A stretch of DNA of 35,132 nt from Planctomycetota bacterium (GTDB lineage: Bacteria; Planctomycetota; Planctomycetia; Pirellulales; UBA1268): assembly GCA_018970605.1 (NCBI GenBank), contig JAGWWA010000016.1, positions 1-35,132 on the forward strand, given 5' to 3'. Both the position numbers and the translations under genes were made by a program. This document shows, in pieces, positions 7,259 through 17,468 of the stretch; positions within the stretch are counted from its first letter, which is position 1; every line of letters begins with the position of its first letter. The notes under the pieces were generated by a model, which saw only the letters and a list, made by a program, of their open reading frames with translations, searched no databases and was not told the origin of the DNA.

Positions 7259-8707
7259 ATGTCTCGCGATGATTCACGACTGGCGTCGGTGTTGGGCGAA
7301 CTCGCGGACCTGGGCCGGCGAATCTCGGAGCGGGCCGCCGAGTTGGCCGGCCTCATGGGCGAGGGCGGCGGCCCGGTTCCTCCGGAACTCGCCGACCGCT
7401 TGGCCGACGTCAGGACATCCACGGCCGATCTCGCCGCCGCTGCGGCGGTCGTGACCGCAGCAACCGGGCCCGCCGACCACCAGCCGCCTGTCCAGCCCGA
7501 CGCACCACGAAAAAAAAGCAAGGCTCCGCGGGCGACTCAGGTGGCCCGGCAGAAGCCAGTCGCCGAGCGGCCGAAGCGCACGCAGCCACGAGCGCCTGGC
7601 GCGGTCGCGGCGACGCGGCTTTCCGCCGCTCTGGACGGCAGACATCGGCTCCGGCCGTTCATGCCTGCCCTGGCAAGCGCGGCGGTGAACGTCGTGGCGA
7701 TCCTCGGGCTGGCGCTGATCTTCGTCGCTGCGGAAGCCAAACCAAAACGACCCGTCCTCACACTCGGCGCCACCGAGGAGAGTTTCGTCGATGAACTGAC
7801 CCCGGTGGAATTTGAAGCCAGCGCTGAAGCGCCGGCGGGAGTTGAGCAGGCTGCAGACCAGCTCCCCGAACTTGACGTCCTTGCCGCCGATGCCGTCGCG
7901 ATCGACGACGTGGCCCCTGATGCAGCGGCCTTTGCCGACGCCCCCACGGCGGTCATGCCCGTATCGTTCGATTCGGCGGACGCGCTGGCGGCCCTTGGCG
8001 GCACCGGTGGAGATTCGTCAGGATCGGGCGGCGGAGGCGGAGGGGCAGGCGGGGGTCAACCGGCAGGTGCTTCCTTCTTCGGCCGGACGGGACAGGGGCA
8101 GACGGTCTGCTTCATCTGCGACAACTCCAACAGCTACCGGGACGGTGGCTTCCATGCGGTTCTGGACGAGGTGGCCCGGGCGGTCGATTCGCTCCGGCCC
8201 GAGCAATCCTTCTTCGTGGTCTTCTTCAGCGACGCGGCGTACCCGATGTTTCATCCCGAGCGGATGGACGCGCTTCAGTCGGCGTCCCCAGACAACAAGC
8301 GGCGGCTCCGGACCTGGCTGGCGTCGGTGCAGATGTGTGGCGGAGGCCAGGGGATCGACGAGGCCGTGAGGATCGCCGGGAAGCTCGACGCCGATGTCGT
8401 GTATTTCCTGTCCGACGGCGAGCATGCCGCGAGCGTCGTCGACCGGGTCACCCGCGCCGATTTTGGCGGCGCGGTGGTTCACACCTTCGGCATGCAGCAG
8501 GGGGTATGGGACCGGCGAACGGGGCAGGTCGATCCTGAAAAACTGCGCCGGCAGCAGGACTTTGACCGCAATCTCATCGCCATTGCCACGGCCCACGGCG
8601 GCACCTTCACACCCGTGACGGTGCCGCCGCAGGCCGCGGCACTCGAGCGACTCCGGCCGATTCAGAGAAACCGCACCCCGGGGCCGGTCTGGGGCGTGAA
8701 GTTGTGA
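7259..8707 (+). CDS. Membrane-anchored von Willebrand factor A domain protein
   Basis: ATG 7259 follows GAGGAG by about 7 bases, so the 55 extra track residues are rejected; the product is 482 aa. Residues 1-65 are a helical cytoplasmic segment, followed by a basic Pro/Ala/Lys linker to about 125. A single membrane span covers about 136-158 (ALASAAVNVVAILGLALIFV), then an acidic Ala-rich stalk, a Gly/Ser linker (247-270) and a vWA-like domain from about 280. The metal site looks present: DNSNS (288-292) fits DxSxS, and SDGE (385-388) supplies the later Asp. The usual Thr position lies in or near CGGGQGID and is not obvious. Presumed role: metal-dependent protein interaction outside the membrane. 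Confidence 0.75.
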   Translation: MSRDDSRLASVLGELADLGRRISERAAELAGLMGEGGGPVPPELADRLADVRTSTADLAAAAAVVTAATGPADHQPPVQPDAPRKKSKAPRATQVARQKPVAERPKRTQPRAPGAVAATRLSAALDGRHRLRPFMPALASAAVNVVAILGLALIFVAAEAKPKRPVLTLGATEESFVDELTPVEFEASAEAPAGVEQAADQLPELDVLAADAVAIDDVAPDAAAFADAPTAVMPVSFDSADALAALGGTGGDSSGSGGGGGGAGGGQPAGASFFGRTGQGQTVCFICDNSNSYRDGGFHAVLDEVARAVDSLRPEQSFFVVFFSDAAYPMFHPERMDALQSASPDNKRRLRTWLASVQMCGGGQGIDEAVRIAGKLDADVVYFLSDGEHAASVVDRVTRADFGGAVVHTFGMQQGVWDRRTGQVDPEKLRRQQDFDRNLIAIATAHGGTFTPVTVPPQAAALERLRPIQRNRTPGPVWGVKL

Positions 8708-8779
8708 TGCCCGTCAGAGGCCGCTGCGACGACCACAGCGCGGTGGCGAAGACAACCGTCGGATTGTGATTCCGACCAG

Positions 8780-8945
8780 CATCCCCTCGCTCCCGCTCGG
8801 GGCTTTCTGCAAACCGGACAACGCGGTCACGCCGCCAGGAAGCCCGGAGCGCCAGCGACGGGATCACGCGTCGCGGACGAGCCGACCACAGCGTGCCACA
8901 ACGCCCATCCCCTCGCTCCCGCTCGGGGCTTTCTGCAAACCGGAC
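8780..8945. repeat. Cluster of three REP-like hairpin units
   Basis: A 40-base sequence beginning CATCCCCTCGCTCCCGCTCG is repeated exactly at 8780-8819 and 8906-8945. Between them, at about 8835-8870, lies a diverged unit in the opposite orientation (CCAGGAAGCCCGGAGCGCCA). The order is therefore reverse-forward-reverse. These are the same units as at 171-271. In the track they produce the misleading repeated peptide SPERERGD. They fill most of the 246-base gap between two convergent genes. Confidence 0.75.
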
Positions 8946-8953
8946 CCGAGCCC

Positions 8954-11062
8954 TCACTCCTCGTCGGCAAATCGCTCGATCTCGAGCGTCGCCGGCGGCA
9001 GGCTCTCGATGAACACCTTTCCATAGGGCTTCGTGAGCATCCGTGGATCCAGAATCACCACGGAACCCCGGTCGGTGTGTGTGCGGATCAGCCGCCCAAA
9101 CCCCTGTTTGAGCTTGAGGACCGCCTCGGGAAGCTGATACTCGGCAAACGCGTTGCCACCCGCCTGGTTGATCGCCTCGATCCGCGCGGCCACCAGTGGT
9201 CGGTCGGGCACCGCGAACGGCAGTTTCGTGATGATCACGTTCACGAGGCAATCGCCCGGGAGGTCGATGCCCTGCCAGAAGCCGTCGGTGCCGAGCAGCA
9301 CGCTCGCAGGCCCCTCGCGAAACATCTCCAGCATCCGCGATCGCGGCAGACCGTCGGCCTGGCTGACGAGCCGGTAGTTTCGCCGCACGCACCAGCCGGC
9401 CAGTTCAGCGGAAGCCTTGGCGAGCGACGCGTGGCTCGTGAAGAGCACCATGGCCCGGCCTTCGCTCCGGGCCACATGGCGGCGAATCATCGTCACGACG
9501 GCGGCATCGTAGGCGTCGCGGCTGGCCGGATCGGGAAGCCGGTCGATGAGCACGAGCTTCGCCTGCCGAGGATAGTCGAAAGGACTTCCGAGCCGGCGTG
9601 AGAGGGCCGTGTCGCTCAGCCCGAGCCGCCGCCGCTGGAAGGCAAAGCCGTCGGCGGCAGGAGTGGTCACGGCGGGCTGATCGCCGCCCCACTCGTCGTC
9701 GTCGCGGCGGGTCTTGGGAGCCTGCACCGCCAGCGTCGCGCTTGCCAACACCACCGTACCGACGCGGCCGAAGAGTTCACGGCGGAGCGTCTCACCCACG
9801 TCGATTGGAGCGCTCGAGAGCGTGATCCGTTCGCGGCCGCGACGGGACTTCTGGGCGTCCACCCACCAGACGCTTCCCGGCTCCTTCTGACCAAGCCAGG
9901 TGGCCACGGCGCCGGCATGGGCGTCGAGCCGGTCGGCAAGCGACGTGAAGTCGAGCCGCTCGGCCGGATTGCCGATCCCGTCGGCCGCGGTGCGGAGTTT
10001 CCGGGCGAGCGACTGCAGGTGTTCGCCGAGTGAGTTGGGCACGAGCCCTGCCGCCGCGATCCGCCACGGTGGTCCGGCGCGGTCGCCCACCGTCTCGCGG
10101 ACCTCCGCAAAAAAAGCCTCGGCGGCCCGTCGGCAGCGGCGGACGTCGAGTTCCAGATCATGCATCCGGTAGTGCGTGAGCAGGCCGCGGTGGGTCCGCT
10201 CGCTGTGCAGCTTCGACAGCACCCGCTCGATCCCGCCGCTCGACACGCCGATCCCGAGGTGTTCGCTGGCCACCGCCTCGACGGTGTGGGCCTCGTCGAA
10301 GATCACGATGTCGTGGGGCGGCAGCAGGCTTGCGCCCGATCGGCGGACGGCGAGGTCGGCGAAGTAGAGCGCATGGTTGACGATCAGCACCTGGGCGTGC
10401 GCCATCCGTCGCCGGGCGGCGTAGTAGTGGCAACGCTGGTTGTACGGGCAGGCACGGCCCATGCAGTTGCCGGAGTCGCTGGCCACCTCGTCCCAGACGG
10501 CGTCGCTCGGCAGCGTCGGCAGATCGGCCCGCGAGCCATCGCCCGTCCGCCTGGCCCAGCCGGCGAGTTCGAGCAGTTCGGCCCGCTCCCCCTCCTCGGA
10601 AAAGAGGCTGCCGGACCGCTCGATGGCCAGTTCGAGCCGCCGCAGGCTCACGTAGTTGCTCCGTCCCTTCACGAGCACCGCGGAGAACTCCCGTGGCATC
10701 ACCGCGGCGACGAGCGGGATGTCCTTGTCGACGAGCTGCTCCTGCAGCGCGATCGTGTGGGTGGAGATCACGACGCGCCGCGAGCCGCGTGGGCGGGCCT
10801 CGGCCGGCGGGTCGTCGTCCCAATCGGGCTCGACCGGCTCCACGGGCTCCGCCTGATCGGCCGTGGCGGCGAGGACCGCCGGGACGAGGTAGGCGAGGCT
10901 CTTCCCCACGCCGGTGCCCGCCTCGACGATCGCGTGCCGGCGGGTCGCGATCGCCTCGGCGACGAGGTTCGCCATCTCGATCTGCTGGGGCCGCGACTCC
11001 CACCCGGCCAGCCGCGCGGCGAGCCGCCCGCCGGGCGCCAGAAACTCCTCGGGAGTCGTCAT
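8954..11062 (-). CDS. DinG/YoaA-like superfamily 2 DNA helicase (XPD-like)
   Basis: The 702-aa product is an ATP-dependent 5'-3' DNA helicase of the DinG type. Visible motifs are Walker A AGTGVGKS (48-55), motif Ia VVISTHTIALQEQL, Walker B DEAH (256-259), motif V region LLGTDGFWQGIDLPGD, and motif VI QGFGRLIRTHTDRG. Three cysteines of the Fe-S domain are present at 200, 205 and 211 (CMGRACPYNQRC), but the first ligand position, usually Cys in KGRxNYLC, is Ser (KGRSNYVS, S139). An acidic insert (about 71-88) follows motif I. It likely acts in DNA repair or R-loop/G4 resolution. It is divergent from argH with 98 bases between. Confidence 0.9.
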   Translation of the reverse strand: MTTPEEFLAPGGRLAARLAGWESRPQQIEMANLVAEAIATRRHAIVEAGTGVGKSLAYLVPAVLAATADQAEPVEPVEPDWDDDPPAEARPRGSRRVVISTHTIALQEQLVDKDIPLVAAVMPREFSAVLVKGRSNYVSLRRLELAIERSGSLFSEEGERAELLELAGWARRTGDGSRADLPTLPSDAVWDEVASDSGNCMGRACPYNQRCHYYAARRRMAHAQVLIVNHALYFADLAVRRSGASLLPPHDIVIFDEAHTVEAVASEHLGIGVSSGGIERVLSKLHSERTHRGLLTHYRMHDLELDVRRCRRAAEAFFAEVRETVGDRAGPPWRIAAAGLVPNSLGEHLQSLARKLRTAADGIGNPAERLDFTSLADRLDAHAGAVATWLGQKEPGSVWWVDAQKSRRGRERITLSSAPIDVGETLRRELFGRVGTVVLASATLAVQAPKTRRDDDEWGGDQPAVTTPAADGFAFQRRRLGLSDTALSRRLGSPFDYPRQAKLVLIDRLPDPASRDAYDAAVVTMIRRHVARSEGRAMVLFTSHASLAKASAELAGWCVRRNYRLVSQADGLPRSRMLEMFREGPASVLLGTDGFWQGIDLPGDCLVNVIITKLPFAVPDRPLVAARIEAINQAGGNAFAEYQLPEAVLKLKQGFGRLIRTHTDRGSVVILDPRMLTKPYGKVFIESLPPATLEIERFADEE

Positions 11063-11160
11063 GCGGTGAAGTGTAGCGGGCGGCCGCGGGGCTGGCGTTT
11101 CATGGCGGCGGGGCGAGAAGGTAAGGTTTCACCGGTCACGATCCCCGCGAGGAACACGCC

Positions 11161-12585
11161 GTGTCGAACGCCGAAGGTCCGCAGTCATCGCCCCGACAGG
11201 AAAAGGCCTGGGGCGGCGTGTTCCGCGAGCCGACCGACAGGCGGGTGGAACTCTTCTCCGAGAGCGTGTCGTTCGACCGCCGGCTCGCCGACGACGACAT
11301 CGACGGCTCGATCGCCCACGCCCGGATGCTGGCCGACTGCGGCCTGATGACGGTGCACGAAGCCGACTCGATCGCGCATGTGCTCGAGGAGATTCGCGGC
11401 GAGATCCACGCCGGCCGCTTCGAATACAGCGTGTCGAAGGAGGACATCCACCTCCACATCGAGTCGGCGCTCACGGCGAGGCTCGGCGACACGGGCCGTA
11501 AGCTCCACACGGCCCGGAGCCGCAACGACCAGGTGGCGACCGACCTGCGGCTTTTCTGCCGGCGGGCGATCGACCGGCTCGATCACGGCCTCGCCGAACT
11601 CCAGCAGGCATTCCTCGGCTTCGCGGAGCGGGAACAGGGGCTCGTGATCCCGGCCTACACCCATATGCGGCGGGCCCAGCCGGTGCTCGCCGGCCACCAG
11701 CTCCTCGCCTGGTGCGAGAAGTTCGCCCGCGACCGCGACCGGCTCGCCGACTGCCGGAAGCGGACGAACGTGCTGCCGCTCGGCTCCGGCGCCGTGGCCG
11801 GCTCGAGCCTGCCGATCGACCGCGATCACGTGCGGGAGGCGCTCGGCTTCGACGCCGTCGCGGCCAACAGTCTCGACGGTGCCAGCGACCGCGACTTCGC
11901 CTGCGAACTCGCCTTCGTGATCGCGCTGTCGATGGTCCACCTCTCGCAGTGGGCCGAGGAGTGGATCCTCTACAGCACGCAGGAGTTCGGGTTCCTGAAG
12001 CTCCCCGAGGGCTTCTGCACCGGCAGTTCCATCATGCCGCAGAAGATCAATCCCGACGTGCTGGAGCTGATCCGCGGCAAGAGCGCCCGGGCGATCGGCA
12101 ACGTGCAGGCCCTGCTCGTGCTTCTCAAGGGCTTGCCCACCGCCTACAACCGCGACCTGCAGGAAGACAAGGAAACGCTCTTCGATTCGATCGACACGCT
12201 CGAGGCCGCGCTCGGCGTGGCCGCGCCCCTGGTCGCCGGGACGTCGTTCGATCGCGAGCGGATCGCGGCCACGATCGAGCAGGGGCACCTCGACGCCACG
12301 AGCCTGATGGAGGCGCTCATCGCCCAGGGGGTGCCCCAGAGGACCGCTCACGAGACGGTCGGCCGGCTCGTCCGCCTGGCAATGACCCGCGGCGTGGCCC
12401 TGGCAGACCTTGCCGACGAGGAGTTCTCCGGCGAATACGCCGGCTGGAACGCCGGCCTGCGTGGGGCCTTGGGGGCATCCCGGGCAGTTGAGCGGATGGC
12501 GAGTTTCGGCTCCACCGCGCCCGCGTCGGTGGCCGAACAGATTGCCGGCTGGCGACGGCGGCTGGGAGCCGCGGCCACGCCGTAG
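11161..12585 (+). CDS. argH: Argininosuccinate lyase
   Basis: This 474-aa protein cleaves argininosuccinate to arginine and fumarate, the last step of arginine biosynthesis. The fumarase/aspartase-superfamily signatures are intact: HTARSRND (116-123), YTHMRRAQP (166-174), and the mobile-loop signature GSSIMPQKINPD (288-299) with the catalytic Ser. Translation starts at GTG, six bases after GAGGAA. No argG neighbours it, so arg genes are scattered. The next gene begins 20 bases after the stop, allowing read-through into the HEAT-like gene. The N-terminus KAWGGVFREPTDRRVELF matches the family's usual opening. Confidence 0.96.
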   Translation: MSNAEGPQSSPRQEKAWGGVFREPTDRRVELFSESVSFDRRLADDDIDGSIAHARMLADCGLMTVHEADSIAHVLEEIRGEIHAGRFEYSVSKEDIHLHIESALTARLGDTGRKLHTARSRNDQVATDLRLFCRRAIDRLDHGLAELQQAFLGFAEREQGLVIPAYTHMRRAQPVLAGHQLLAWCEKFARDRDRLADCRKRTNVLPLGSGAVAGSSLPIDRDHVREALGFDAVAANSLDGASDRDFACELAFVIALSMVHLSQWAEEWILYSTQEFGFLKLPEGFCTGSSIMPQKINPDVLELIRGKSARAIGNVQALLVLLKGLPTAYNRDLQEDKETLFDSIDTLEAALGVAAPLVAGTSFDRERIAATIEQGHLDATSLMEALIAQGVPQRTAHETVGRLVRLAMTRGVALADLADEEFSGEYAGWNAGLRGALGASRAVERMASFGSTAPASVAEQIAGWRRRLGAAATP

Positions 12586-12605
12586 ACCCGGCAGTCTCAC
12601 CCGCC

Positions 12606-15017
12606 ATGGCAGGATGCCCGCGGACCGTTCTGTGTCGCCCGTCGGGCACGGCCTGCGCCGCGCTGTTCCTCGTGGCAGCGGCAGCCGCCGGCCGGGCGCA
12701 GCCGCCCGCCGCCGCGCCGCTCGACGACATGCAGCGGGCGGTGGTTGAATCGCTCGCTGCAGCGCAGCGGGAGACTCCAGCGGAGCTCCTCGACGCGGCG
12801 ATCCGCGCCGCCGACGTCGATGCGATCGAGGTTGCACGAGACTGGTTCGCGAAGTGTGCCGCGGCGATCGACGCGGCCGGCGAGCAGAGGCTCGACGTGC
12901 TCGCCGACCTGGGCGACCGCAGTGATCCAGCAGCGTTGCACCGTCTCGAGCGACTGCTCGCGGCACGCGATCCTGCAGCGGCGAAGGCGGTGGCCGCGAT
13001 CGGGGATGCGGCACGACTGCGGCGGCGTGATCCCAAACGCCTCGCCGCCGCGGTCGCGGCACTCGAGAGCCCCTCGGCGGCGACGCGGCTGGCGGCCGCA
13101 GATGAACTCGTCCGCGCCCGAGCCGACGCCCTGCCCTTTCTCGTCCCGGCGCTTCAGGCCGGTGACACTCCGGCCGTGGCCCGCGACCGGATTCGGGACA
13201 TTCTGGCCATGCTCGGCGACGAGGCTCGTGAACCGCTGCTCGAGTGGCTCGCCTCCGATGACGTCGCCTCCTGGCCGGGCGTCATCGAAGCCCTCGATGC
13301 CAGCGGTGCATCCGACATCGAGGCCTATCTGCTGGCTCCCGCCTCGGCCGCTGATTCCCCGCCGAACGCCCGCACCGCGGCGCGGCGCGTGCTCGCCAGC
13401 CGAGCGGCAGCCCGCGGCGCATCCACCGAACTGCCGTCACGGGACGCCGCCGAGCGACTCCTCGCCACGCGGCTCGACAAGCTGCTCTGCCTGGCCGGCT
13501 TGCCGACAGTCGACCCCATGCTGCTCGACCCGATCCGCGAACCCGCCACTGCCGCGGCGGCATTCGGCGGCAGCGTCACCGGCCTCGTGGAACGACTGGC
13601 CTGGAACCCCGAGGCGCGGAGGTTCGAGCGAGTCCGTCTGTCGCCCCGCGCCGCGCGGGCCCGCGATGCCTTGCATCTCGCCCGTGACCTCGCCGCCATC
13701 GGTGGCCGTGATCCGGCGGCCTTGAATCTGGTGCTGCTCTCCCGGCTGGAGGCGCTCTTGATCACCTCAGGCGACTCGGCCGGCCTGGCGCCCAAGGATC
13801 TCCAGCGACCCCTGACGGGTCCCGACGGCTTCTCGGCCGAGACCGCGGCCGATGTTCTCGGGGCGGCGATCGACCGCGGCATGGGCGAGGCCGCCGCCGG
13901 CGTGGCGGCGGCGCTGGCGCCTCCGCGCGGATCGTCCGCTGCCACCCCGCTCGCGCCCGCCGTTCGCACGTCGCTCGTGCGGGCGCTGGCCGTGCCCGAT
14001 GCCGAGCTCCAGTTCGCAGCGGCCCGCACGCTCGCGCTCGCGGCGGGCGACCCGCCGTATCCAGGATCGAGCCGGGTGCTCGAGATTCTCGCCCATGCGG
14101 CCACCGCCAGCGGCGTGGATCGGGTGGTCGTCGCCCATCCCGACACGGAAGTCGTCGATGCTCTGGCGACCGACGTATCGAGGTTGGGCTACGAGCCCGT
14201 CCGCGTCTCGACCGGCCGCGAGGCGATCTTCGCGGCCCGCGAGCAGGCCGACACGGTGCTCGTGCTGCTCGCCGCCCGGCTGGCGACGCCGTCCGCGCTC
14301 GAGACGACGCAGCTGCTCCAGCAGCAGGGCATCGGCGACGCTCCGCCGGTGCTCGTGATCGTCGATCCACTCGATGACGACGGTCGCGGCTGCTTCCTGT
14401 CGCAGCTGCTGATGAAGTTCCGCGATCTCCACCGCGTGAGGATCGTCGATCGGCTCGACAGCTTCTTCGAGCCGGTGGTCGATGAGGCCACGGGCGACGT
14501 CGTCGCACCGCCGCGCTTCCACGACGCGCTCGCCCAGGCGGTCGGACCGCAGGCCGTCGATCCGGCGAGCCGGGAGCAGGCACGGCTCGAGCGGCTCGGC
14601 CGCTCCCGCGAGGCATTCACGATCCTTGCCGCCCTCTCCCGTCGGGGGTGGGACGTCCGCCCCGCCACGACCACGGCGCTGGCGGCCCTCGGCACGACCG
14701 AGTTGTACGAACCCGCCGTCGCCCTGCTCGGCACGCTTGGGCGGGCCGAGGCGCAGGAGGCCCTCGCCACCGAGACCGAGCGGGCCGATCTGCCCGCCGA
14801 TCTGCGAAACGCGGCCCTCGCGGCCTTCGCGGCGAGCGTTGACCGATACGGGGTGCTGCTCGGGTGCGGCCACGTGCGGGCGGTGGCGACGAGGTACAAT
14901 CTGGCCGCCGGAGCGTCGCGCGACGCCGCCGGCGACATCCTCGAGGTGCTGGACACGGCCGATCGTGCCCGCCGCGCCCCCCGCCCCGATGCTCCGTACA
15001 CCCGGCCAACCCGCTGA
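12606..15017 (+). CDS. Exported HEAT-like protein with degenerate receiver-like segment
   Basis: The 803-aa product starts with a basic stretch and a hydrophobic core ([17 protein letters not shown]) consistent with a signal peptide. Residues 60-480 are Ala/Leu-rich helical pairs resembling HEAT/armadillo repeats. Residues about 503-620 look like a response-regulator receiver fold: [17 protein letters not shown] for strand 1/helix 1, [15 protein letters not shown], and [11 protein letters not shown]. The strand-3 phospho-acceptor Asp is absent ([13 protein letters not shown]). Helical repeats resume to the C-terminus. A receiver-like module in an apparently exported protein is odd. If the N-terminus is an anchor rather than a cleaved signal, the location could differ. 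Its 3' end overlaps the sigma-54 activator by 29 bases. Confidence 0.75.
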   Translation: MAGCPRTVLCRPSGTACAALFLVAAAAAGRAQPPAAAPLDDMQRAVVESLAAAQRETPAELLDAAIRAADVDAIEVARDWFAKCAAAIDAAGEQRLDVLADLGDRSDPAALHRLERLLAARDPAAAKAVAAIGDAARLRRRDPKRLAAAVAALESPSAATRLAAADELVRARADALPFLVPALQAGDTPAVARDRIRDILAMLGDEAREPLLEWLASDDVASWPGVIEALDASGASDIEAYLLAPASAADSPPNARTAARRVLASRAAARGASTELPSRDAAERLLATRLDKLLCLAGLPTVDPMLLDPIREPATAAAAFGGSVTGLVERLAWNPEARRFERVRLSPRAARARDALHLARDLAAIGGRDPAALNLVLLSRLEALLITSGDSAGLAPKDLQRPLTGPDGFSAETAADVLGAAIDRGMGEAAAGVAAALAPPRGSSAATPLAPAVRTSLVRALAVPDAELQFAAARTLALAAGDPPYPGSSRVLEILAHAATASGVDRVVVAHPDTEVVDALATDVSRLGYEPVRVSTGREAIFAAREQADTVLVLLAARLATPSALETTQLLQQQGIGDAPPVLVIVDPLDDDGRGCFLSQLLMKFRDLHRVRIVDRLDSFFEPVVDEATGDVVAPPRFHDALAQAVGPQAVDPASREQARLERLGRSREAFTILAALSRRGWDVRPATTTALAALGTTELYEPAVALLGTLGRAEAQEALATETERADLPADLRNAALAAFAASVDRYGVLLGCGHVRAVATRYNLAAGASRDAAGDILEVLDTADRARRAPRPDAPYTRPTR

Positions 15018-16056
15018 CGAGCCGACGGCCGCACCCCTTGCAGGCCTGATCGGTTCGAGTGCCGCCATGCTCGAGGTCTACGCGACCACGCGCAGGGTCG
15101 CGGCCACCAACGCCTCGGTGCTGCTCCTCGGCGAGACCGGCACCGGCAAGGAACTGATCGCGCGGGCGATCCACGAACTCTCCCCCCGCGGCACCGGCCC
15201 CTTCGTCCGCGTCAACTGCGGCGCCCTCTCCGAGAGCCTGCTGGAGAGCGAGCTCTTCGGGCACGTCCGCGGATCGTTCACCGGTGCCGTCGCCAACCGG
15301 GCCGGGCGGTTCGAGGCGGCGCACACGGGCACGATCTTCCTCGACGAGATCAACTCCACCACGCCCAAGCTCCAGGTGAAGCTGCTGCGGGTGCTGCAGG
15401 AGCGGGAGTTCGAGCGGGTGGGCGACACCGAGACGATCAGCGTCGACACCCGCGTGATCGCCGCGAGCAACCGCGACCTGCTCGACGAGGTGGCCAAGGA
15501 GAGCTTCCGCGAAGACCTCTACTACCGGCTCAACGTGGTGCCGATCGTGCTGCCGCCGCTGCGGGCCCGGCGCGACGACATCCCGTTGCTTGCCAGCCAC
15601 TTCCTCGCCCACTACAGCGACGAGAACGACCGTTACGTCGTCCACATCCACAAGGACGCGCTCGAGGCGATGGTGAAATACCACTGGCCCGGCAACGTCC
15701 GCGAGCTCCAGAACGTGATCGAGCGGTGCGTGGTGATGGGCAACGGCGACGAGCTCACGCTCGACCTGCTGCCGCCGACGATTCGCGGCGATCGGCCGGT
15801 GACCCCCCTGCCCGGCCGCGGCGGCGATCTCGACAGTCTCGCCCGCGAACTCGTCGAGCAAGGGATGGCGACGGCGGCTCCCGACGACGACACGCTCTTC
15901 GACCGGATCGTGAGCCGCGTGGAGCGGGAACTGATCGCCCAGATGCTCGCCGCCTGCAACGGCGTGCAGTTGAAGGCCGCCGCGCGGCTCGGGATCAACC
16001 GCAACACGCTCCGCAAAAAGCTCCTTGAGCACGGTCTCGAGGAAGGCGAGGCGTGA
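14989..16056 (+). CDS. Sigma-54-dependent transcription activator without receiver domain
   Basis: The start [12 protein letters not shown] gives 355 aa and places the AAA+ domain (LIGSSAAM) 18 residues in. The track's longer form is the upstream gene in another frame. Motifs: Walker A GETGTGKE (48-55), the sigma-54-contact loop as GSFTGA (95-100) instead of GAFTGA, Walker B TIFLDE (115-120), arginine-finger region [17 protein letters not shown] (233-240), and a C-terminal Fis-type helix-turn-helix (about 314-347, [17 protein letters not shown]). There is no N-terminal sensor, so control must come from expression level or a partner. It overlaps both neighbours, and the preceding gene supplies a separate receiver-like segment. 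Confidence 0.9.
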   Translation: MLRTPGQPADEPTAAPLAGLIGSSAAMLEVYATTRRVAATNASVLLLGETGTGKELIARAIHELSPRGTGPFVRVNCGALSESLLESELFGHVRGSFTGAVANRAGRFEAAHTGTIFLDEINSTTPKLQVKLLRVLQEREFERVGDTETISVDTRVIAASNRDLLDEVAKESFREDLYYRLNVVPIVLPPLRARRDDIPLLASHFLAHYSDENDRYVVHIHKDALEAMVKYHWPGNVRELQNVIERCVVMGNGDELTLDLLPPTIRGDRPVTPLPGRGGDLDSLARELVEQGMATAAPDDDTLFDRIVSRVERELIAQMLAACNGVQLKAAARLGINRNTLRKKLLEHGLEEGEA

Positions 16057-17414
16057 ACCGGCGCACGCTCCTCCGGACACTGGCCGCACACGGCATGGCG
16101 GCGGCTTCGGCCAACCCGGCCCTGCGAGCCGCCTCGGCCGTGGCGGCCGAGCCCCAGGCTGATCCCTCGATGTCGCCGGCCACGGCGGATCCCTTCGCCG
16201 CCGTCTCGTCGAAGAAGGGCCTGCAGGTACAGATGAACGACGACGCGATCGCGCTGGGCGTGCGGCATGCGGGGCTCAACGTCAATCTCTGCGACCTCAT
16301 CGCCCCTGGCGCCGCCGCCTCCGACGACACGATCCTTCACCGGCACGAGGGCGGCGAGTTTCGGTTTCATCGGCACGTCGTCGAGGAGCACGACCGGCGG
16401 ATCCGAGAGCTCTCCGGCCACGGCGTGCTGGTCTACCTCATCCTCCTGGTGTATCGGCATCCGGACGAGACCGTGAATCGGCTGCTGATCCACCCGAAGT
16501 ACGAGGCATCGGCCCCCAACCGTCTCGGCGCGTTCAACACCGTGACGGCCGAAGGACGCCGCTGGCTGGCGGCCACCTGCGACTTCCTCGCCGGCCGCTG
16601 GAGCGATCCCGCCGCGCCGCACGGCCATGCCGTGGGCTACATCGTCGGCAACGAGGTGAACTCGCACTGGTTCTGGAGCAACCGTGGCCGGGGCACGCTC
16701 GCCGAATTCGCGGCCGACTACGAGCCCGCCGTCCGGATCGTGCACGAGTCGGTGCGGCGACACGCCGCCTGGGCAAGGGTCTACCTGTCGCTCGAGCATC
16801 ACTGGAACATCCGCTATGAGGCCGCCGACGCCGACCAGGCATTCGCGGCCCGGCCGTTCCTCGAGGAGTTTGCGCGGCTGGCACATGACCGGGGCGACTT
16901 CGACTGGCACGTCGCCTTCCATCCGTATCCCGAGAACCTCTTCGAGCCGCGGTTCTGGAACGACCGCACGGCGACCGACGGCGACGACACGCCCAGGATC
17001 ACCCTGCGGAACCTCCCCGTGCTGACCCGCTTCCTCGCCCGCGAGGAGATGCGGCATCGGGGACGGCCGCGGCGGGTGATCCTCAGCGAGCAGGGCTTTC
17101 ACACGCCCGACCGCCCCGACGGTGAGACGGTGCAGGCGGCGGCCTACTGTCTCGCCCACCGGCTCGTCCGCGACCAGCCCGGCATCGATGCATTCATCCT
17201 GCACCGGCACGTCGATCATGCGGAGGAAGGTGGGCTGCGACTGGGCCTGTGGACCCGCCGGCCCGACAGCCTCGCAACGCCGGACCGGCCCAAGCGCATC
17301 CACGAATGCTTCCGGGCCGCCGACACGCCGGACGAGGAGTCGGCGTTCGCCTTCGCCCTGCCGATCGTGGGGCTCGACTCGTGGCCCGCAGCGACCGCCG
17401 ACGGACCGCCCTGA
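16053..17414 (+). CDS. DUF5722-type secreted glycoside-hydrolase-like protein
   Basis: A GTG start overlaps the previous stop (GTGA) behind GGAAGG; the product is 453 aa. The N-terminus NRRTLLR plus an Ala-rich stretch fits a Tat signal. The body resembles a TIM-barrel glycosidase: [13 protein letters not shown] (196-208) has the Asn-Glu pair expected of a clan-A acid/base, HPYPENL (290-296) follows, and LSEQGFHTP (344-352) offers a second Glu as possible nucleophile. The substrate is unknown. It is the last gene of the overlapping run with the sigma-54 activator, which suggests regulated expression of an exported polysaccharide-active enzyme; that link is inference. Confidence 0.8.
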   Translation: MNRRTLLRTLAAHGMAAASANPALRAASAVAAEPQADPSMSPATADPFAAVSSKKGLQVQMNDDAIALGVRHAGLNVNLCDLIAPGAAASDDTILHRHEGGEFRFHRHVVEEHDRRIRELSGHGVLVYLILLVYRHPDETVNRLLIHPKYEASAPNRLGAFNTVTAEGRRWLAATCDFLAGRWSDPAAPHGHAVGYIVGNEVNSHWFWSNRGRGTLAEFAADYEPAVRIVHESVRRHAAWARVYLSLEHHWNIRYEAADADQAFAARPFLEEFARLAHDRGDFDWHVAFHPYPENLFEPRFWNDRTATDGDDTPRITLRNLPVLTRFLAREEMRHRGRPRRVILSEQGFHTPDRPDGETVQAAAYCLAHRLVRDQPGIDAFILHRHVDHAEEGGLRLGLWTRRPDSLATPDRPKRIHECFRAADTPDEESAFAFALPIVGLDSWPAATADGPP

Positions 17415-17468
17415 TGCGGGGTACATCGTGCACGCGTGGTCCTCACGCTCGAGTGCGGCCGCCCGTGC

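Noticed and set aside
8780-8945. Possible CRISPR array
   Set aside because: Only two exact repeats, an inverted third unit, irregular spacing and no cas genes.
8607-9392. ORF with repeated SPERERGD peptide
   Set aside because: The peptide repeats are translations of the REP-like DNA units, not a protein repeat.
11185-13062. 625-aa minus-strand ORF across argH
   Set aside because: It is antisense to a clearly conserved argH and is Arg/Pro/His-rich, the usual GC-rich shadow.
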